64,000 nucleotides of DNA from positions 9,680,895 to 9,744,894 of the forward strand of contig NC_044981.1 of assembly GCF_008728515.1 (NCBI RefSeq). The letters are read 5' to 3'. The notes below the pieces were generated by a model, which worked only from the letters and a program-made list of their open reading frames with translations, did no database searches and was not told the origin of the DNA. Numbering within the stretch: position 1 is the stretch's first letter; each line of letters opens with the position of its first letter. Positions 45,420 through 56,225 of this stretch are shown here, one piece after another. Position numbers and translations under genes: made by a program. The DNA comes from Papio anubis (taxonomy: Eukaryota; Chordata; Mammalia; Primates; Cercopithecidae).

Positions 45420-46256
45420 TGTTTTTTTTTTTAATGTTTATTATGAAACGGGAAAGGTTCCCTTGCCCCTTTGCAGGGCATGCTATGGGGGTGTGGCTCA
45501 CTTCCTCAGTGCCCCACTGCTCAAACCTCTAGAGAACCATATAGATGGGCAGGCTCTGGGGCTCTGACCCCATGACAGTGTCTGGGGGTGAATGTTTACA
45601 GCTGAAGCCCCAGTGGGCATGTGTTAGAGTGCTCTTTTAGTTTAGCTTCCATAGGCGACTTGTGTTAACCAGCTCAATTAGGCCCTCTACTTTGTCTCAA
45701 GGACAGAGGGCTTTCTGTATCCCAGGTTCTTGCCTTGGTGTGCTGGAAGAATCGGATCAAACCTAGGTTTGGAGAATGAATGCAAGGTTTTATTGAGTGG
45801 AGGTAGCTCTCAGCAGCTGGGGGAAGCCAGAAAGGGATGGAGTGGAAAGGTTTTCCCCTGGAGTAAGGCAGCCCGGGCTCTCCTCCGACTGCCCCAGCCA
45901 AACTCCGTGCCATTCTGCCAGTCAGTGGCCTGCCAGCCTGTTGGTGCCTGTCAGTGTGTTCCTCGTGACATCCAGACACCCATGTGTTCCTCTGCTGATG
46001 TGCTCCTCTCTAAGTCCAGCCACCTGTGTGTCTGCCTGCTAGGGTCTTGGCAGTTTTTATAGGCACAGGATGTTGGTATGGCAGGCTAGGGTGGAAATGT
46101 AACATTTGGGCAGGAAAACAAAAATTCCTGTCCTCACCTAGGTCCATGGGCACAGGCCTGGGGGTGGAGCCCTAGCCAGGGACCACACCCTTCCCCGCTT
46201 CTGTATCATTTAGAGGGACCATGCCCTTCTCTTCCCAGCACTTCTCTTCTATATCA
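45420..46256 (-). mobile_element. ERV1-like solo LTR, antisense
   Basis: On the minus strand the element starts TGATATAGAAGAGAAGTGC (46256) and carries a TATA-type box CCTATAAAAACTG (about 46052-46064), then a poly(A) signal CTCAATAAAACC (about 45785-45797) about 270 bp later. A second AATAAA lies at about 45434-45439, followed by an A-rich run that ends in CA at 45420. This U3-R-U5 layout is that of a solo LTR of a class I endogenous retrovirus; I do not name the family. TTTA (45416-45419) and GTTA (46257-46260) may be a decayed 4-bp duplication. The open frames inside it (45674-45979 minus and 45730-46062 plus) are not genes. Transcription from it would run away from the HMGN2 retrocopy. 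Confidence 0.6.
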
Positions 46257-46550
46257 GTTATATGTGCGTTCACAGAAACAGATACACCCATAAACACATC
46301 ACCAAGTAGAGAGAGCAGTAATTATGACCTCCTTAGGTCTTAAGTGAACTAAGTGATCCAGCATGTGTCAACCCCAACTATCCCCCTAATTCCATCTCTG
46401 GACTCTGTCCACACCAATTTGTCACCATTTCTCTATTACAATCTTCTCCCCAAGACTTGGCTCAAACTTATTTTGGGAACCACTCTCCATTCTCTAGTAA
46501 ATTCAGCCATCAGCTTCTCTGTAAGCGCATGTTGCACTTTGAGCAATTTT
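46257..46550. other. Unassigned sequence between LTR and HMGN2 retrocopy
   Basis: Contains short non-coding sequence with no repeat I can name. Confidence 0.4.
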
Positions 46551-46667
46551 TAAAAATACCATCGGAGCAGTGTGAAGAAGAAGAGGCGAGAACGACCCCC
46601 GGACCGACCAAAGCCCGCGCGCGCTGCATCCCGTGTCCAGCACCTACGTCCCGCCGCCGTCGCCACC

Positions 46668-46940
46668 ATGCCCAAGAGAAAGGCTGAAGGGGATGCTAAA
46701 GGAGATAAAGCCAAGGTGAAGGACGAACCACAGAGAAGATCCGCGAGGTTGTCTGCTAAACCTGCTCCTCCAAAGCCAGAGCCCAAGCCTAAAAAGGCCC
46801 CTGCAAAAAAGGGAGAGAAGGTACCCAAAGGGAAAAAGGGAAAAGCTGATGCTGGCAAGGAGGGGAATAACCCTGCAGAAAACGGAGATGCCAAAACAGA
46901 CCAGGCACAGAAAGCTGAAGGTGCTGGAGATGCCAAGTGA
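46668..46940 (+). CDS. HMGN2: HMGN2-like protein (retrocopy ORF), 90 aa
   Basis: The 90-codon frame starts ATG in the Kozak-like context GTCGCCACCATG and ends TGA at 46938-46940, the normal length of human HMGN2. HMGN2 binds nucleosome cores and loosens chromatin compaction in the nucleus. The nucleosome-binding core RRSARLSA is at residues 23-30 in a lysine/proline-rich N-terminal half; the C-terminal part (about 60-90) is acidic, as in the chromatin regulatory domain. From memory the translation is identical to the functional HMGN2 protein, with no frame break. The upstream frame stays open back to 46572 but has no ATG, so the ATG at 46668 is the start. Whether this retrocopy is transcribed is unknown; it is best treated as an intact-ORF retropseudogene. 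Confidence 0.75.
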   Translation: MPKRKAEGDAKGDKAKVKDEPQRRSARLSAKPAPPKPEPKPKKAPAKKGEKVPKGKKGKADAGKEGNNPAENGDAKTDQAQKAEGAGDAK

Positions 46941-47736
46941 AGTGTGTGCATTTTTGATAACTGTGTACTTCTGGTGACTGTACAGTTTGAAATACTATTT
47001 TTTATCAAGTTTTATAAAAATGCAGAATTTTGTTTTACTTTTTTTTTTTTTTTTTAAAGCTATGTTGTTAGCACACAGAACACTTCATTGTTGTTTTTGG
47101 GGGAAGGGGCATATGTCACTAATAGAATGTCTCCAAAGCTGGATTGATGTGGGGAAAACACCTTTCTCTTCTAGTTTTGAGAGACTTCCTCTTGGTTCCC
47201 AGGAGGAGGGAGTCCCTGACTTTGACACACATGGCCACCTTGGCACAAAAGCCTTGTGGTATGGAAAAACAAATTTGTTTTTATGTTCTCTTCTCCCTTT
47301 CCATCTTTCAGCATAGACTTAACTCCCTTAAGCCCAGACATCTGTTGGGACCTGACCCGTAGTCATTGGTTACCAGTGTGTCAGGCAATCTGGACTTTCC
47401 AGTGATGCCACTGAGATGGCACCTGTCAAAACAGCATTGGTTCCATTTCTAGATTGTGGATCTTCAGATAAATTCTACCGTTTTCATTTCACTTCCTGAA
47501 AGTCAGGGTCGGCTTGTGAAAAGTTGTTAAACAACATGCTAAATGTGAAATGTCAACCCTCACTCTAAACTTTCCCTGTTCAGAGCATCAGATGAAGACT
47601 TCATTGGGTTTTATAGTGGCTTTCTGATTTTTGGTAGTCCATTGAAGAAGGGAGTTTGAAAGTTGTTGTATACTGTTAACGATTGTCTGCCCATGTCCTG
47701 CCTGAAATACCATGATTGTTTATGGAAAGTATCTTT

Positions 47737-47742
47737 AATAAA
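47737..47742 (+). promoter_or_regulatory. Retained HMGN2 polyadenylation signal
   Basis: AATAAA lies about 21 bp before the start of the A-rich tail, the spacing expected of the parent mRNA. It was copied with the transcript. Confidence 0.9.
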
Positions 47743-47847
47743 GCTGGATACAGTTTGGCTTGGAAAAAAATAAAAAATAAAAAAAATAAATAAATAAAAA
47801 TACCATCATCAGATCACACTGATGTTTTTAAACATTAATATTCCTCA

Positions 47848-47940
47848 TTGGACTATGAACTTTCTGAAGTCGGAGTACACATTCTATAGCCTACAATAGG
47901 AATGCAATCAATATTTGTTGAATAAACAAATAATAAAATA
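47848..47940 (+). repeat. L2 LINE 3' end relic
   Basis: GGACTATGAACTTTCTGAAGTC and AATCAATATTTGTTGAATAAAC match the end of the L2 consensus. Confidence 0.6.
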
Positions 47941-48449
47941 ATAATTCTTGCTGGAGTCAATACGTTTAAATTTGAAAATGAAAAGAAAGGATATAGTGAC
48001 TCACCAGACAGAAAATCGGTGTTCCTCCAGTTCCTCCAAGTAAGATATGTCCTGTGAATAATCTTCAGCTTCTCCAGTTCTCAAAACAGTTGATTTTTCT
48101 TTCACAGAATGATCCGTCAGGCTATCTCCCTTGTCAAATAAATTAACAAATATAAAAAAATGAAGTATTTTATTAATAGGAGATTGAAAGTTCACCTAGT
48201 TTCAGTGACATTTTCCCCAGAATGACTTATAGAATCATTGATCACGAAGAAGCATCGTTAGGCATGGGTTCTGCATTGAAATTATTATTTTATGCTCTAG
48301 ATACCCTCACTAAATTTTTATCTCTGTCAAGGCAGAGACCATGACGTGTTCACTTTTGTCTTATTTCACATGGGACAACTTATGTAAATGTTGTCAGAAT
48401 GGAAAGACAAACATAATGATGGTCATAGTATTTGTACTGAATCAGGACT
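47941..48449. other. Unassigned non-coding sequence
   Basis: Nothing recognised apart from a weak L2-like stretch (GTCAAGGCAGAGACCATGACG) near 48327-48347. Confidence 0.35.
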
Positions 48450-48900
48450 TTTGCATGCAAGTGAAATAAATGCAACTTGAACTGGTTCTCAACAGAGTAA
48501 TTTGAAGGGAGATTTGAACAACAAGTCTATGGAGAAGGAAAAGAGAAGGAAATTCTGCTGAATTTCAAGAACACAAGAATCAAGGACTTGAAGGCTCCCA
48601 GGACTCTCTTTGCCTCTGTTCTGTGCTCTGGCAGGTTACTTCATTGTAGCATTGTCACTAATGGCTCCTGAGTCCCCCAGCCTGTGATTCTCAACAGCAT
48701 CCATTCAAGCACAGGAATTGCATGATGTCTATGGAGCTCCTTCCTAGAACTTGAAAAATGATGTAACCTGTGATGATGGGTCCAGAAGGCAAACTGAGCC
48801 CTGTGGCTCAACTAAGGGTTCTTGGGGCCCTGCTATGGCAGGGAATTGGAAGGGGAAGCAGCTAACCTAGCAGGGCTCTTCCTTCCTCTCCCACCCTACA
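48450..48900. repeat. Possible ancient interspersed repeat
   Basis: AATAAATGCAACTTGAACTGG, CACAAGAATCAAGGACTTG and CTTTGCCTCTGTTCTGTGCTC are reminiscent of an old mammalian repeat of the same kind as the fragment at 40695-40880. Weak. Confidence 0.3.
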
Positions 48901-48963
48901 AGCTCGGTTTTTACCTGTTTTATTTATTGGGGTCTCCTGCTAAGCTTTTACTATAAATGGTAC

Positions 48964-49364
48964 TGACATGGTTGGGATGTTTGTCCCCTCCAAACATCAT
49001 ATTGAAATGTAATCCCCAGTGTTGAAGGTGGGGCACAGTGGGGAGGTTCTGGGATCAAGGTGGCGGATCCCTCATGGCTGGCTTAGTGTTGTCCTCAAGA
49101 TAGTGAGTTCTTGTGAGATCTGGTTGATTAAAAGTATGTGGCACCTCTCTCATCTCTCTCATGGTCCTGCTCTCACCATTTGATGTGCCAGCTCCCACTT
49201 TGCTTTCTGCCATGACTGTAAGTTTCCTGAGGTCTTCACCAGAAGCACATGCTGCAGCTATGCTGATACAGCCTGCACAAGCATGAGCCAATTAAGCCTC
49301 TTTCCTTTATAAATTCCCCAGACTCAGGTATTTCTTTATAGCAATGCAGGAATGGCCTAACCCA
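48964..49364 (+). mobile_element. MSTA/MSTB-type MaLR solo LTR, sense
   Basis: TGACATGGTTGGGATGTTTGTC, CAAACATCATATTGAAATGTAATC, AAGGTGGCGGATCCCTCATGG, TTTAAAAGTGTGTGGC-like TTAAAAGTATGTGGCACC, AGTTTCCTGAGGTCTTCACC, GAGCCAATTAAGCCTCTTTCC and GGTATTTCTTTATAGCAATGC are in MSTA LTR order. It ends CTAACCCA at 49364. The LTR's own AATAAA is changed to CAATTAAG. Confidence 0.9.
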
Positions 49365-51298
49365 TGTGCTGATAAGGAGTTTGAAAATCATTAGTCTAGA
49401 GAAGCAGAAAATCAGGCATGACTTGCATTTATAAGATAGTTTTGTTAAAACTCGTCTTCCCTTTTCTTTAGACCCTTGTCAAACATTTTAAATGATTATT
49501 TGTAAGAGGTCAGTTTCGTTGAAATTCCTTAATATTAGCCGACACAAGTTTTAGCACAACTTCGTAGTTGGAATAGCTTGAAATCGCAAAATGTTGCTTT
49601 GGGTTGACAGATTGTTGTAGCCAGGAAAACCTAAGCATGAAACTCAGGTGAATGAGATGTGTCATCAAATCCCCAGTGAACTCAACAAGTTTCATTTCCT
49701 TTATTATAAAATTGATCAATTTGATTACCTTAAGAAGAAAATCCAGTTATGACAGATATCAATTTAAAGTAAATGCCTTTCATTGTGGTCCTTTATTTTA
49801 GCTTCTATAGCATAGAAGTATTTTTGAGTAGACTATTCAATGTTGATAGTTTTAATTACTCCATCCCTAAGTAAATTAAAGAGTATCAAGATTCTTGAAA
49901 AAATATGAGATCTTTGAATTGTCCCAACTAAATATATATTTGATTGGCACACCTTGCCAGGTTGCTGGAAAAAAGGCCTTTGTAACTTTAAAATTTCAAT
50001 TTGATGGCATTTCCTGATGAGTTGCTTAGATACTTTATTCAATCTCATTCAATAGAAGGTTGAAATGGCTACCAAGAACTATACCATAAATTTGGTTTAC
50101 CCACCAAAGCTGCTGATTTGATAAAGTAAAGGTTTTTCATGATACAGTGCATAAATTGCTTTCTTTCTGGTTTCTCTATGAATATCTACATAGTTTCTTC
50201 AAACTAAATTCATGGCAGAAATGGGATGTAGTATATTTCTTTGTCTTCCACACACTTCACGTGGTTATAAGCATATGGTAGATCTCAAGAAACAGCAATT
50301 AGAGGCCATTTTATTAAGTAATTACATTATAATAACAGCAACAGTGGACATTACCTCTAGTTGCCAAGTCATAAAGAAAAACATCGGTGAATACTAACTA
50401 TTGCAAACATTTCTTGAACTTTTATATTTCCTTTAAGAAATATTTAAATTAAGGCACTAAAAATTCCTTCAGATGGATTTTTGGGAAGACATAAAGTCAC
50501 GGAAACTAGTTCATCTCCAAAGAACTGATTCAAAAGAGGAACAAAAATACAAAGAAATAACTTCTGATTCCAAAACAAAAGGTAAGTGTGTGCAGAGAAA
50601 CTCCCAGGTAAGTACCAGGATGTATGAAGCCTGTTCACATGGAAGCATTTTCATAATATAAACAGTCTTCCAAACACAAATGTATATCTTAAATATATGC
50701 CTGAAAAACAATGCCTGAACCATATTGTCAGCACTCAGAAGACAGAAACTAGATTTTCTGCCTCGTTACAACTATAAATCCTGTCTGTATTCTGAACCCT
50801 AAGAACATCATCATTAATTTTTTTCAGCAGCAATGTCTTTGAAGAGATTAATATCTATACTTTAAAATAGAAATTGGTAGTGCAAATTTATTCCAAAGCA
50901 TCATGTTTTATATGTTGTGTGTATTGTTACTCATATACTGACCTGCCACAGAAATCGAAAGCAAATCTTTAAATATAAGTTGCTAAAATTTAGAATCTGA
51001 TTTTCAAACTCGTAGACTAAAAATCTGGCTTGTGAATATTGGTGGTCAAATACAACACTAGTCACGAAACAATGAATGAATCTTCTTCCAACGCAATGCA
51101 AACTGAGAGGCGAAAGTGTTTTAAGGAATTTCAAAAATCTAAAATATATAGTGCTATAGCAAAAAGAGTAGTCAGGTGGTGATCAGAAGACACATTCAAG
51201 TCTTTTTACTACTTTGTGAACACAGATGGATTATTTAAAGTCCATGAATTGAAGTTTTAAATTTAAAGAATAGAGATAAGACACTCATGAAGAGAAAC
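49365..51298. other. Unassigned AT-rich non-coding sequence
   Basis: Nearly 2 kb without a repeat or gene that I recognise. Frames of 60-70 codons on both strands (for example 50444-50638 minus, 50473-50661 plus) are chance frames. Confidence 0.45.
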
Positions 51299-51385
51299 AT
51301 ATATATTATATTAGATATATTATATATATATAATTTATATAACGTATAATTTACACATATATATAATTTATGTACGTATATAATT
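51299..51385. repeat. AT-rich low-complexity tract
   Basis: Alternating TA-rich wording (TTATATATATATAATTTATA, then TACACATATATATAATTTATG) with short palindromes. Confidence 0.9.
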
Positions 51386-52987
51386 CTTCCAGGAGGTGTG
51401 AGAATAGCATGTAAAATGCTTTACAATGCTAAGGATATAAGTAGTATCTGGTACCATATCCTATACAGCATAAGTGATCAATTGAATATTTAACACCCTT
51501 CCATTTCTTGTGAGTTATTATCGCATTTCTTTGCAGCTGCCATGAAAAAAATGTTATAGGAGCCAAGTCTCAAAGTTATCTAAGCTGATGACATATAACC
51601 CTATTTAATTGTGTCATATGGTAGGTAGCAAAGCTCAGGGTTCCTTATTGCACAGGTTAGAAACTTTAAAATTAGTTGAGGATCCAGAGGTTTCTGCCCC
51701 TTTGCCATAATTCCTTTCATGAGCCAATCAGTTTACAGAGAAGGATGAGGGCCACGAACTGGTGAGAGGATAAGTCTGTGAGTGCAGAGAGAGCTGGCAG
51801 TTCACAGGTAGGGCTACCAGGGCACTGGAAAAGTATTACGGTGTCAGCACAGTGAAGCTCCACTTAGCAGCATTTCTTCTCCAAACCCCTCACAGGGTTT
51901 TTCTGTGGGTCTCTGGAGAGAACTGTTCACCTGCTCATCTGGCCAGATGAAGGGCAAGGGGATTGTTTTCATCAAAAGAGAAAGCCTTAGAAGGAGGAAA
52001 TGGTGAACAAAGGGCTGAATCCAGAGGATTACAAATGCTTTTGAACTGCCCTGGGAATCAGAAGTGAGCAGCCGTGGAAGCTTTCATGCCGGACTAAGTG
52101 ATGCTCACCAGTTTTTAAGAAGGCAGGGGAGGAAGGTTTGCGGTGGAAACACTCTGCTAAGAGGCTTGTGTTAATAAGATCACAGAATTGCAAGTCCTAG
52201 ATAACAACAACAAACACCAGGTGTGCCTGAACTATCAAAAGCAAGTAAATATGACATCAGGTTCATTTCCATCAGTGCTATTACCATCATCCAAAAACAA
52301 TCATAGCTCCAAATTAGATTCAGCCTAAATCCTGAGACCATCCAGCAGAAATACTCTTTCCCCTTTCTTTAACTCATGCCTGCTGTGTTCATCAGAGAAT
52401 TTCACAGGACAGGCTTCCATTAATGTATGCAGAGGAAAACAAGATATCCCTGGCTAGGTAGCTCAGGATATGCTAGAGAGACCCCTCAAGTACTGAGTCC
52501 CTCGGGCTTCTGTTTCTACCCACTGGAAGATGACTAGCATCTCTGGCCACTTGACATCACATATGTAAACTATTCTCTGATCATTTACATTTGAAAACCT
52601 GATGCTTCACACCTGAAGTGCAACACTAACCTTATTTTCCCACGGCCATTCTATGAACTGCTTAGGTTAGAATTTTTAAAAATTAGTTGAAGATCCAAGT
52701 TAATTCCTGATACTATAAGAACATGAGAAAAAATAAAATGCTTAAATTGGAGTGTGGAGTCTCAGGCTGAGACTGTTTATTGTCAAGAGAGGGGTATTTC
52801 TATGCTTAGAAGGTGGTATAAATGCCCTTACCCGTAACACTTGGTTGCTTATAATTTGGGTGTGTCCTGGCTCTGCCATCCCACAGCACTGATGGGGCTG
52901 AGATGTAGGTCCCAACATGTACGTGCTGCCTCTGAAAGCCATTCAGCATGAAGACACCTTCCCAATGTGCCTGGACCCCAGGGAAAA
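51386..52987. other. Unassigned non-coding sequence
   Basis: The segments GGTTAGAAACTTTAAAATTAG (51657-51677) and GGTTAGAATTTTTAAAAATTAG (52664-52685), each followed by TTGA(G/A)GATCCA, resemble each other over about 35 bp. The rest is unassigned. Confidence 0.35.
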
Positions 52988-53758
52988 ACTTACTTTCCCA
53001 AGCAATTGCTTCGTAAGTTTTAGAATAAAATATTAAAAATAAAATCAAAAGAGAACTCCTTGAAACAATTGTGAATGGGAGTTCATTCATGATTTGGCTC
53101 TCTGTTTGTCTGTTATCAGTGTATAAGAAGGCTTGTGATTTTTGCACATTGATTTTGTATCCTGAGACTTTGCTGAAGCTGTTTATCAGCTTAAGGAGAT
53201 TTGGGGCTGAGACGACGGGGTTTTCTAAATATATAATCATGTCATCTGCACACAGGGACAATTTGACTTCTTCTTTTCCTAACTGAATACGCTTTATTTC
53301 TTTCTCTTGCCTGATTGCCCTGGCCAGAACTTCTAACACTATACTGAATAGGACTGGTGAGAGAGGGCATCCCTGTCTTGTGCCAGTTTTCAAAGGGAAT
53401 GCTTCCAGTTTTTGCCCATTCAATATGATACTGGCTGTGGGTTTGTCATAAATAGCTCTTATTATTTTGAGATACGTTCCATCAATACCGAATTTACTGA
53501 GAGTTTTTAGCATGAAGGGCTGTTGAATTTTGTCAAAGGCCTTTTCTGCATCTATTGAGATAATCATGTTGTTTTTGCCTTTGGTTCTCTTTATGTGATG
53601 GATTATGTGTATTGATTTGTGTATGTTGAACCAACCTTGCATCCCAGGGATGAAGCCCACGTGATCACATGTACCCTAGAACATAAAGTATAATAATAAT
53701 AAAGAGAACTCCTTGATTGAACATGTAAACTCAGAAAATATGGGGGAGAGTTTTAGGT
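52988..53758 (+). repeat. Old local duplication, copy A, carrying an L1 insertion
   Basis: The parts outside the L1, 52988-53063 and 53717-53758, align with 55753-55859: ACTTACTTTCCCAAG versus ACTTACTCTCCCAAG, then TAAGTTTTAGAATA versus TAAGTTTTGCAATA, then GAGAACTCCTTGATTGAACATG versus GAGAACTCCTTAATTGAACATG. Divergence is considerable. Confidence 0.75.
53064..53700 (-). mobile_element. Twin-primed (5'-inverted) L1 insertion
   Basis: From 53064 to about 53667 the sequence is antisense L1 ORF2. From about 53667 to 53700 it is sense L1 3' end (ACATGTACCCTAGAACATAAAG then TATAATAATAAT). The 16-bp repeat AAAGAGAACTCCTTGA flanks it perfectly at 53048-53063 and 53701-53716. This is the classic inversion product of twin priming, with a very short sense arm of about 34 bp. 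The antisense arm encodes part of the reverse transcriptase (MGFIPGMQGWFNI, IISIDAEKAFDKIQ, LSLCADDMIIYLENP); the usual phenylalanine before ADD is a cysteine. The 284-codon minus frame (52806-53660) is this L1 piece fused to flanking DNA. Confidence 0.95.
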
Positions 53759-54125
53759 TTTTAGAGTGAACATATTCATTCTCACCTTACCTACTTTAGC
53801 CTTGCTTCTAATCCCAAAGTTTATGGTCAATGACTGCTATGAGAATTTTACAAAAATAATTAAAAGACTAGTATTAGACCCATAGTATTGTAGAAGTTGC
53901 ACAAACATCTTTTTTCATTAGTTTCTCACAGAGTATGTGTAAAATGACCTGAATACATAATATGTACTAAAAGAATGTGATATTTATTCACCCATTTTTT
54001 ATTTGCTAGAGGATTGCCCCGTGATTTCCATACCCTAGACCTGAAATGAAGATTATAAAAACCAAGAAGTAGAAAACATACCTGGCTAACACACATAACT
54101 TATGTTTTTCCATGATTGCTACAAA
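53759..54125. other. Unassigned non-coding sequence
   Basis: No gene or repeat recognised. Confidence 0.4.
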
Positions 54126-54385
54126 TAGGGATTCTAGAGCCAGACAGTCTGGGTTCAAAACCCAGTTATATACTTTAATTAGTAATATAATTTTGGTTAA
54201 TTTACTTCATTTTCCCATGCTTCATTTTTTCTCATCTCTAAGTTGGGGATAATGATGATAATACCAATATCTATCTCGTTATTTTGCTGTGAGAATAAGA
54301 TGAGTCATTTGTTGTAGACTGAAAAAATTCGCCAGCACCTAGTAATGTCCTAATTCTCAGTAAATGGTACCTCTCATTGTTACAG
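54126..54385 (+). repeat. MIR SINE, sense, near full length
   Basis: ATTCTAGAGCCAGACAGTCTG, GGTTCAAAACCCAGTTATATAC, GGTTAATTTACTTCATTTTCCC, AAGTTGGGGATAATGATGATAATACC and CAGCACCTAGTAATG with TCAGTAAATGGT cover most of the MIR consensus. Confidence 0.85.
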
Positions 54386-55752
54386 ATTTCACTAAACTTT
54401 TTATTTCAGAGCTTTTATCTTTAATATAGCCTGTGATATAGAAGGTCTGCAATGTAAAAAGTCTGCAGTATAGAAGCAATCACAATTGTACATTCTGTAA
54501 GTAGTCACCTGAACATTAAAAACACAGTCATTTATTTGATTAAATGATGGCCCACAATTTAGAGGTTAATAAAGAAAAGATTTACTTTAATGTCAGTAGT
54601 GAGAGCAAGACATGAAAGATGGCCCTGTAGAACTATATGCATTTAGCCAGGAAGGTATAAATTAAGATAATGATTCAGATAACCTGTACACAAAGGGACC
54701 AGGTTGTAGGGGTGGGTCGGGTTCTTTTACTTCAATTTTCTAGCCAAGCTAAATTTTTTAAATACTTAAAATTCAAAGTCACCCGGTCTAGGCAGATACA
54801 GATTTTTAAAATGTTAAGTATCTAAAAACTGGATCCAGTAATACAGATAATATTAATGTGGCCAGTGTTTTGGAAATCCAGTCTACTTAATTTGTCTAAG
54901 TTTACCAAGATAGTTTCTATACAGACTTCATGGCAACCATGATCGTGCCAAATAAATCACTGAAACACAGCACAATCAGCACATTTTCTAATCATCCTGC
55001 TCCAACTGAAAAGTCTTGTAGACTGATTAATTTAACTAAAGTCTTCAATAGCTTAAAGAAGTCTGATTCCAATGTTATAAAAATTTATTGGCATTGCTGA
55101 TTTCTCAAAACGTCAGCCACTTTACCACATCCCACACTTCAAAACCTGCTGTGAAGACCAAATTACTTTCTACCTGGAAATACATTTTAAGAAATCATAG
55201 TTTATAACCAGCGGCTGCTGTTTTCATGGTCTTTCCAAAGCCAACTTCTACAGCCTTCATCTTACCTGAGAGTGTAGGTCTTCTTTTAAGAGATTGGGAT
55301 CATAGCCCATAGAACAGGGACCGATTTTATTAGTAATGCTCCCTAGGGTTAAAAACAAAAAGGTGGAAAAAATATATGACACATTTTCACTTGAGAGGAT
55401 GTGTAAGCTCACACTGCTGAAATCGAAGAGTTTATATATGCCTTGACAAATGGGGGTAGAAGAAAGAATTCTAAAACGAAGGCCCTAAGCTATGTCCCTG
55501 GTTTTAATTCAGCCAGTGTATGAACTTCAAGTAGAACTATACCCTCAGCCATACCACAGGATATAATTTACAAGCAGTAGCTGTGTCTGGTCTGCTTTCC
55601 TACCTCATCTGGGCAGGATTCTCTATCATCAGCTATGTTTCTGGGATCACATTTTTCAAGGAAGCCCTCCTGCACCTTGTATCAATGGTTCAATATGAAA
55701 CTCTGAGATTAGAGAGATTTGGTCCCTGCCTGCAACCGGTGCTTCTCACTTT
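54386..55752. other. Unassigned non-coding sequence
   Basis: No repeat or gene recognised across about 1.4 kb. A plus frame at 55583-55774 has no domain. Confidence 0.4.
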
Positions 55753-55859
55753 ACTTACTCTCCCAAGAAGCTGACTCATAAGTTTTGCAATATAATATTA
55801 AAAACAAATAAGAGAACTCCTTAATTGAACATGTAAGCCCAGAAAATAGAGTTTTAGGT
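55753..55859 (+). repeat. Old local duplication, copy B (empty site)
   Basis: This copy reads straight through AAGAGAACTCCTTAATTGAACATG with a single version of the sequence that is duplicated around the L1 in copy A. It is a paralogous pre-insertion site. Confidence 0.75.
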
Positions 55860-55887
55860 ATCTTTGACATATCTTGCGTGATTATAT

Positions 55888-56106
55888 CAAGGTTTCTCAG
55901 CTGGGGCGCTATTGACATATCGGGCTGGATAATTCTGTGTTGTGGTGGCTGCCCTGTGCTTTGTTTAGCAGCATCCCTGGCCTCTACCTCCTCAATGCCA
56001 GCAACACCCTCTACCTAACCCCCAACCACTAGTCGTGGCAACCAAAAATGTCTCCAGACTTTGCCAAATGTTCCTTGGGACAAAACATGGCCAGTTGAGA
56101 GCACTG
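55888..56106 (+). mobile_element. hAT-type MER DNA transposon (non-autonomous)
   Basis: CAAGGTTTCTCAGCTGGGGC at the left end and CAGTTGAGAGCACTG at the right end form an inverted repeat. The interior GCGCTATTGACATATCGGGC, TTTAGCAGCATCCCTGGCCTC and AACCAAAAATGTCTCCAGAC are typical of a common MER hAT element. Family name uncertain. Confidence 0.75.
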
Positions 56107-56110
56107 TTCT

Positions 56111-56225
56111 AGACTGCAAACTCCTTAAGAGACAAGGTATCTTTTCACCCTTGCTTTTCCTATAGTGTCTCGCACAGTGCCTGACACAGAGTACTTTCCG
56201 AACCAATCAGATGTTGCTTAAAGGA
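56111..56225 (+). repeat. L2 LINE 3' end relic
   Basis: AGACTGCAAACTCCTTAAGAGAC and AGTGTCTCGCACAGTGCCTGACACAGAG are L2-type 3' wording; an (AAAT) tract follows at about 56226-56242. Confidence 0.65.

Larger units (their letters stand above)
46564..47794 (+). pseudogene. HMGN2: Full-length processed HMGN2 retrocopy
   Basis: An intronless copy of an HMGN2 mRNA: GC- and CpG-rich 5'UTR (46564-46667), complete CDS (46668-46940), long 3'UTR, AATAAA at 47737-47742 and an impure A-rich tail from about 47763. A perfect 13-bp duplication TAAAAATACCATC flanks it at 46551-46563 and 47795-47807. That is the signature of L1-mediated retrotransposition. Loss of introns is inferred from the uninterrupted CDS; the active parent gene lies elsewhere. 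No upstream promoter is evident, so expression would need borrowed signals. HMGN2 is known to have many processed copies in the human genome; the identity of this one is not determinable here. Confidence 0.97.

Noticed and set aside
46572..46667. N-terminal extension of the HMGN2 frame
   Set aside because: The frame is open upstream, but it starts at GTG with no ATG, and this region is the parent 5'UTR; the normal start is 46668.
46550..47008. 152-codon minus frame over the HMGN2 retrocopy
   Set aside because: It is the reverse complement of a lysine-, proline- and alanine-rich coding sequence and its GC-rich 5'UTR. Such frames stay open on the other strand without being genes.
52806..53660. 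284-codon minus open frame with reverse-transcriptase motifs
   Set aside because: It is the antisense arm of a twin-primed L1 read through into flanking DNA, with no start of its own and no complete ORF2.
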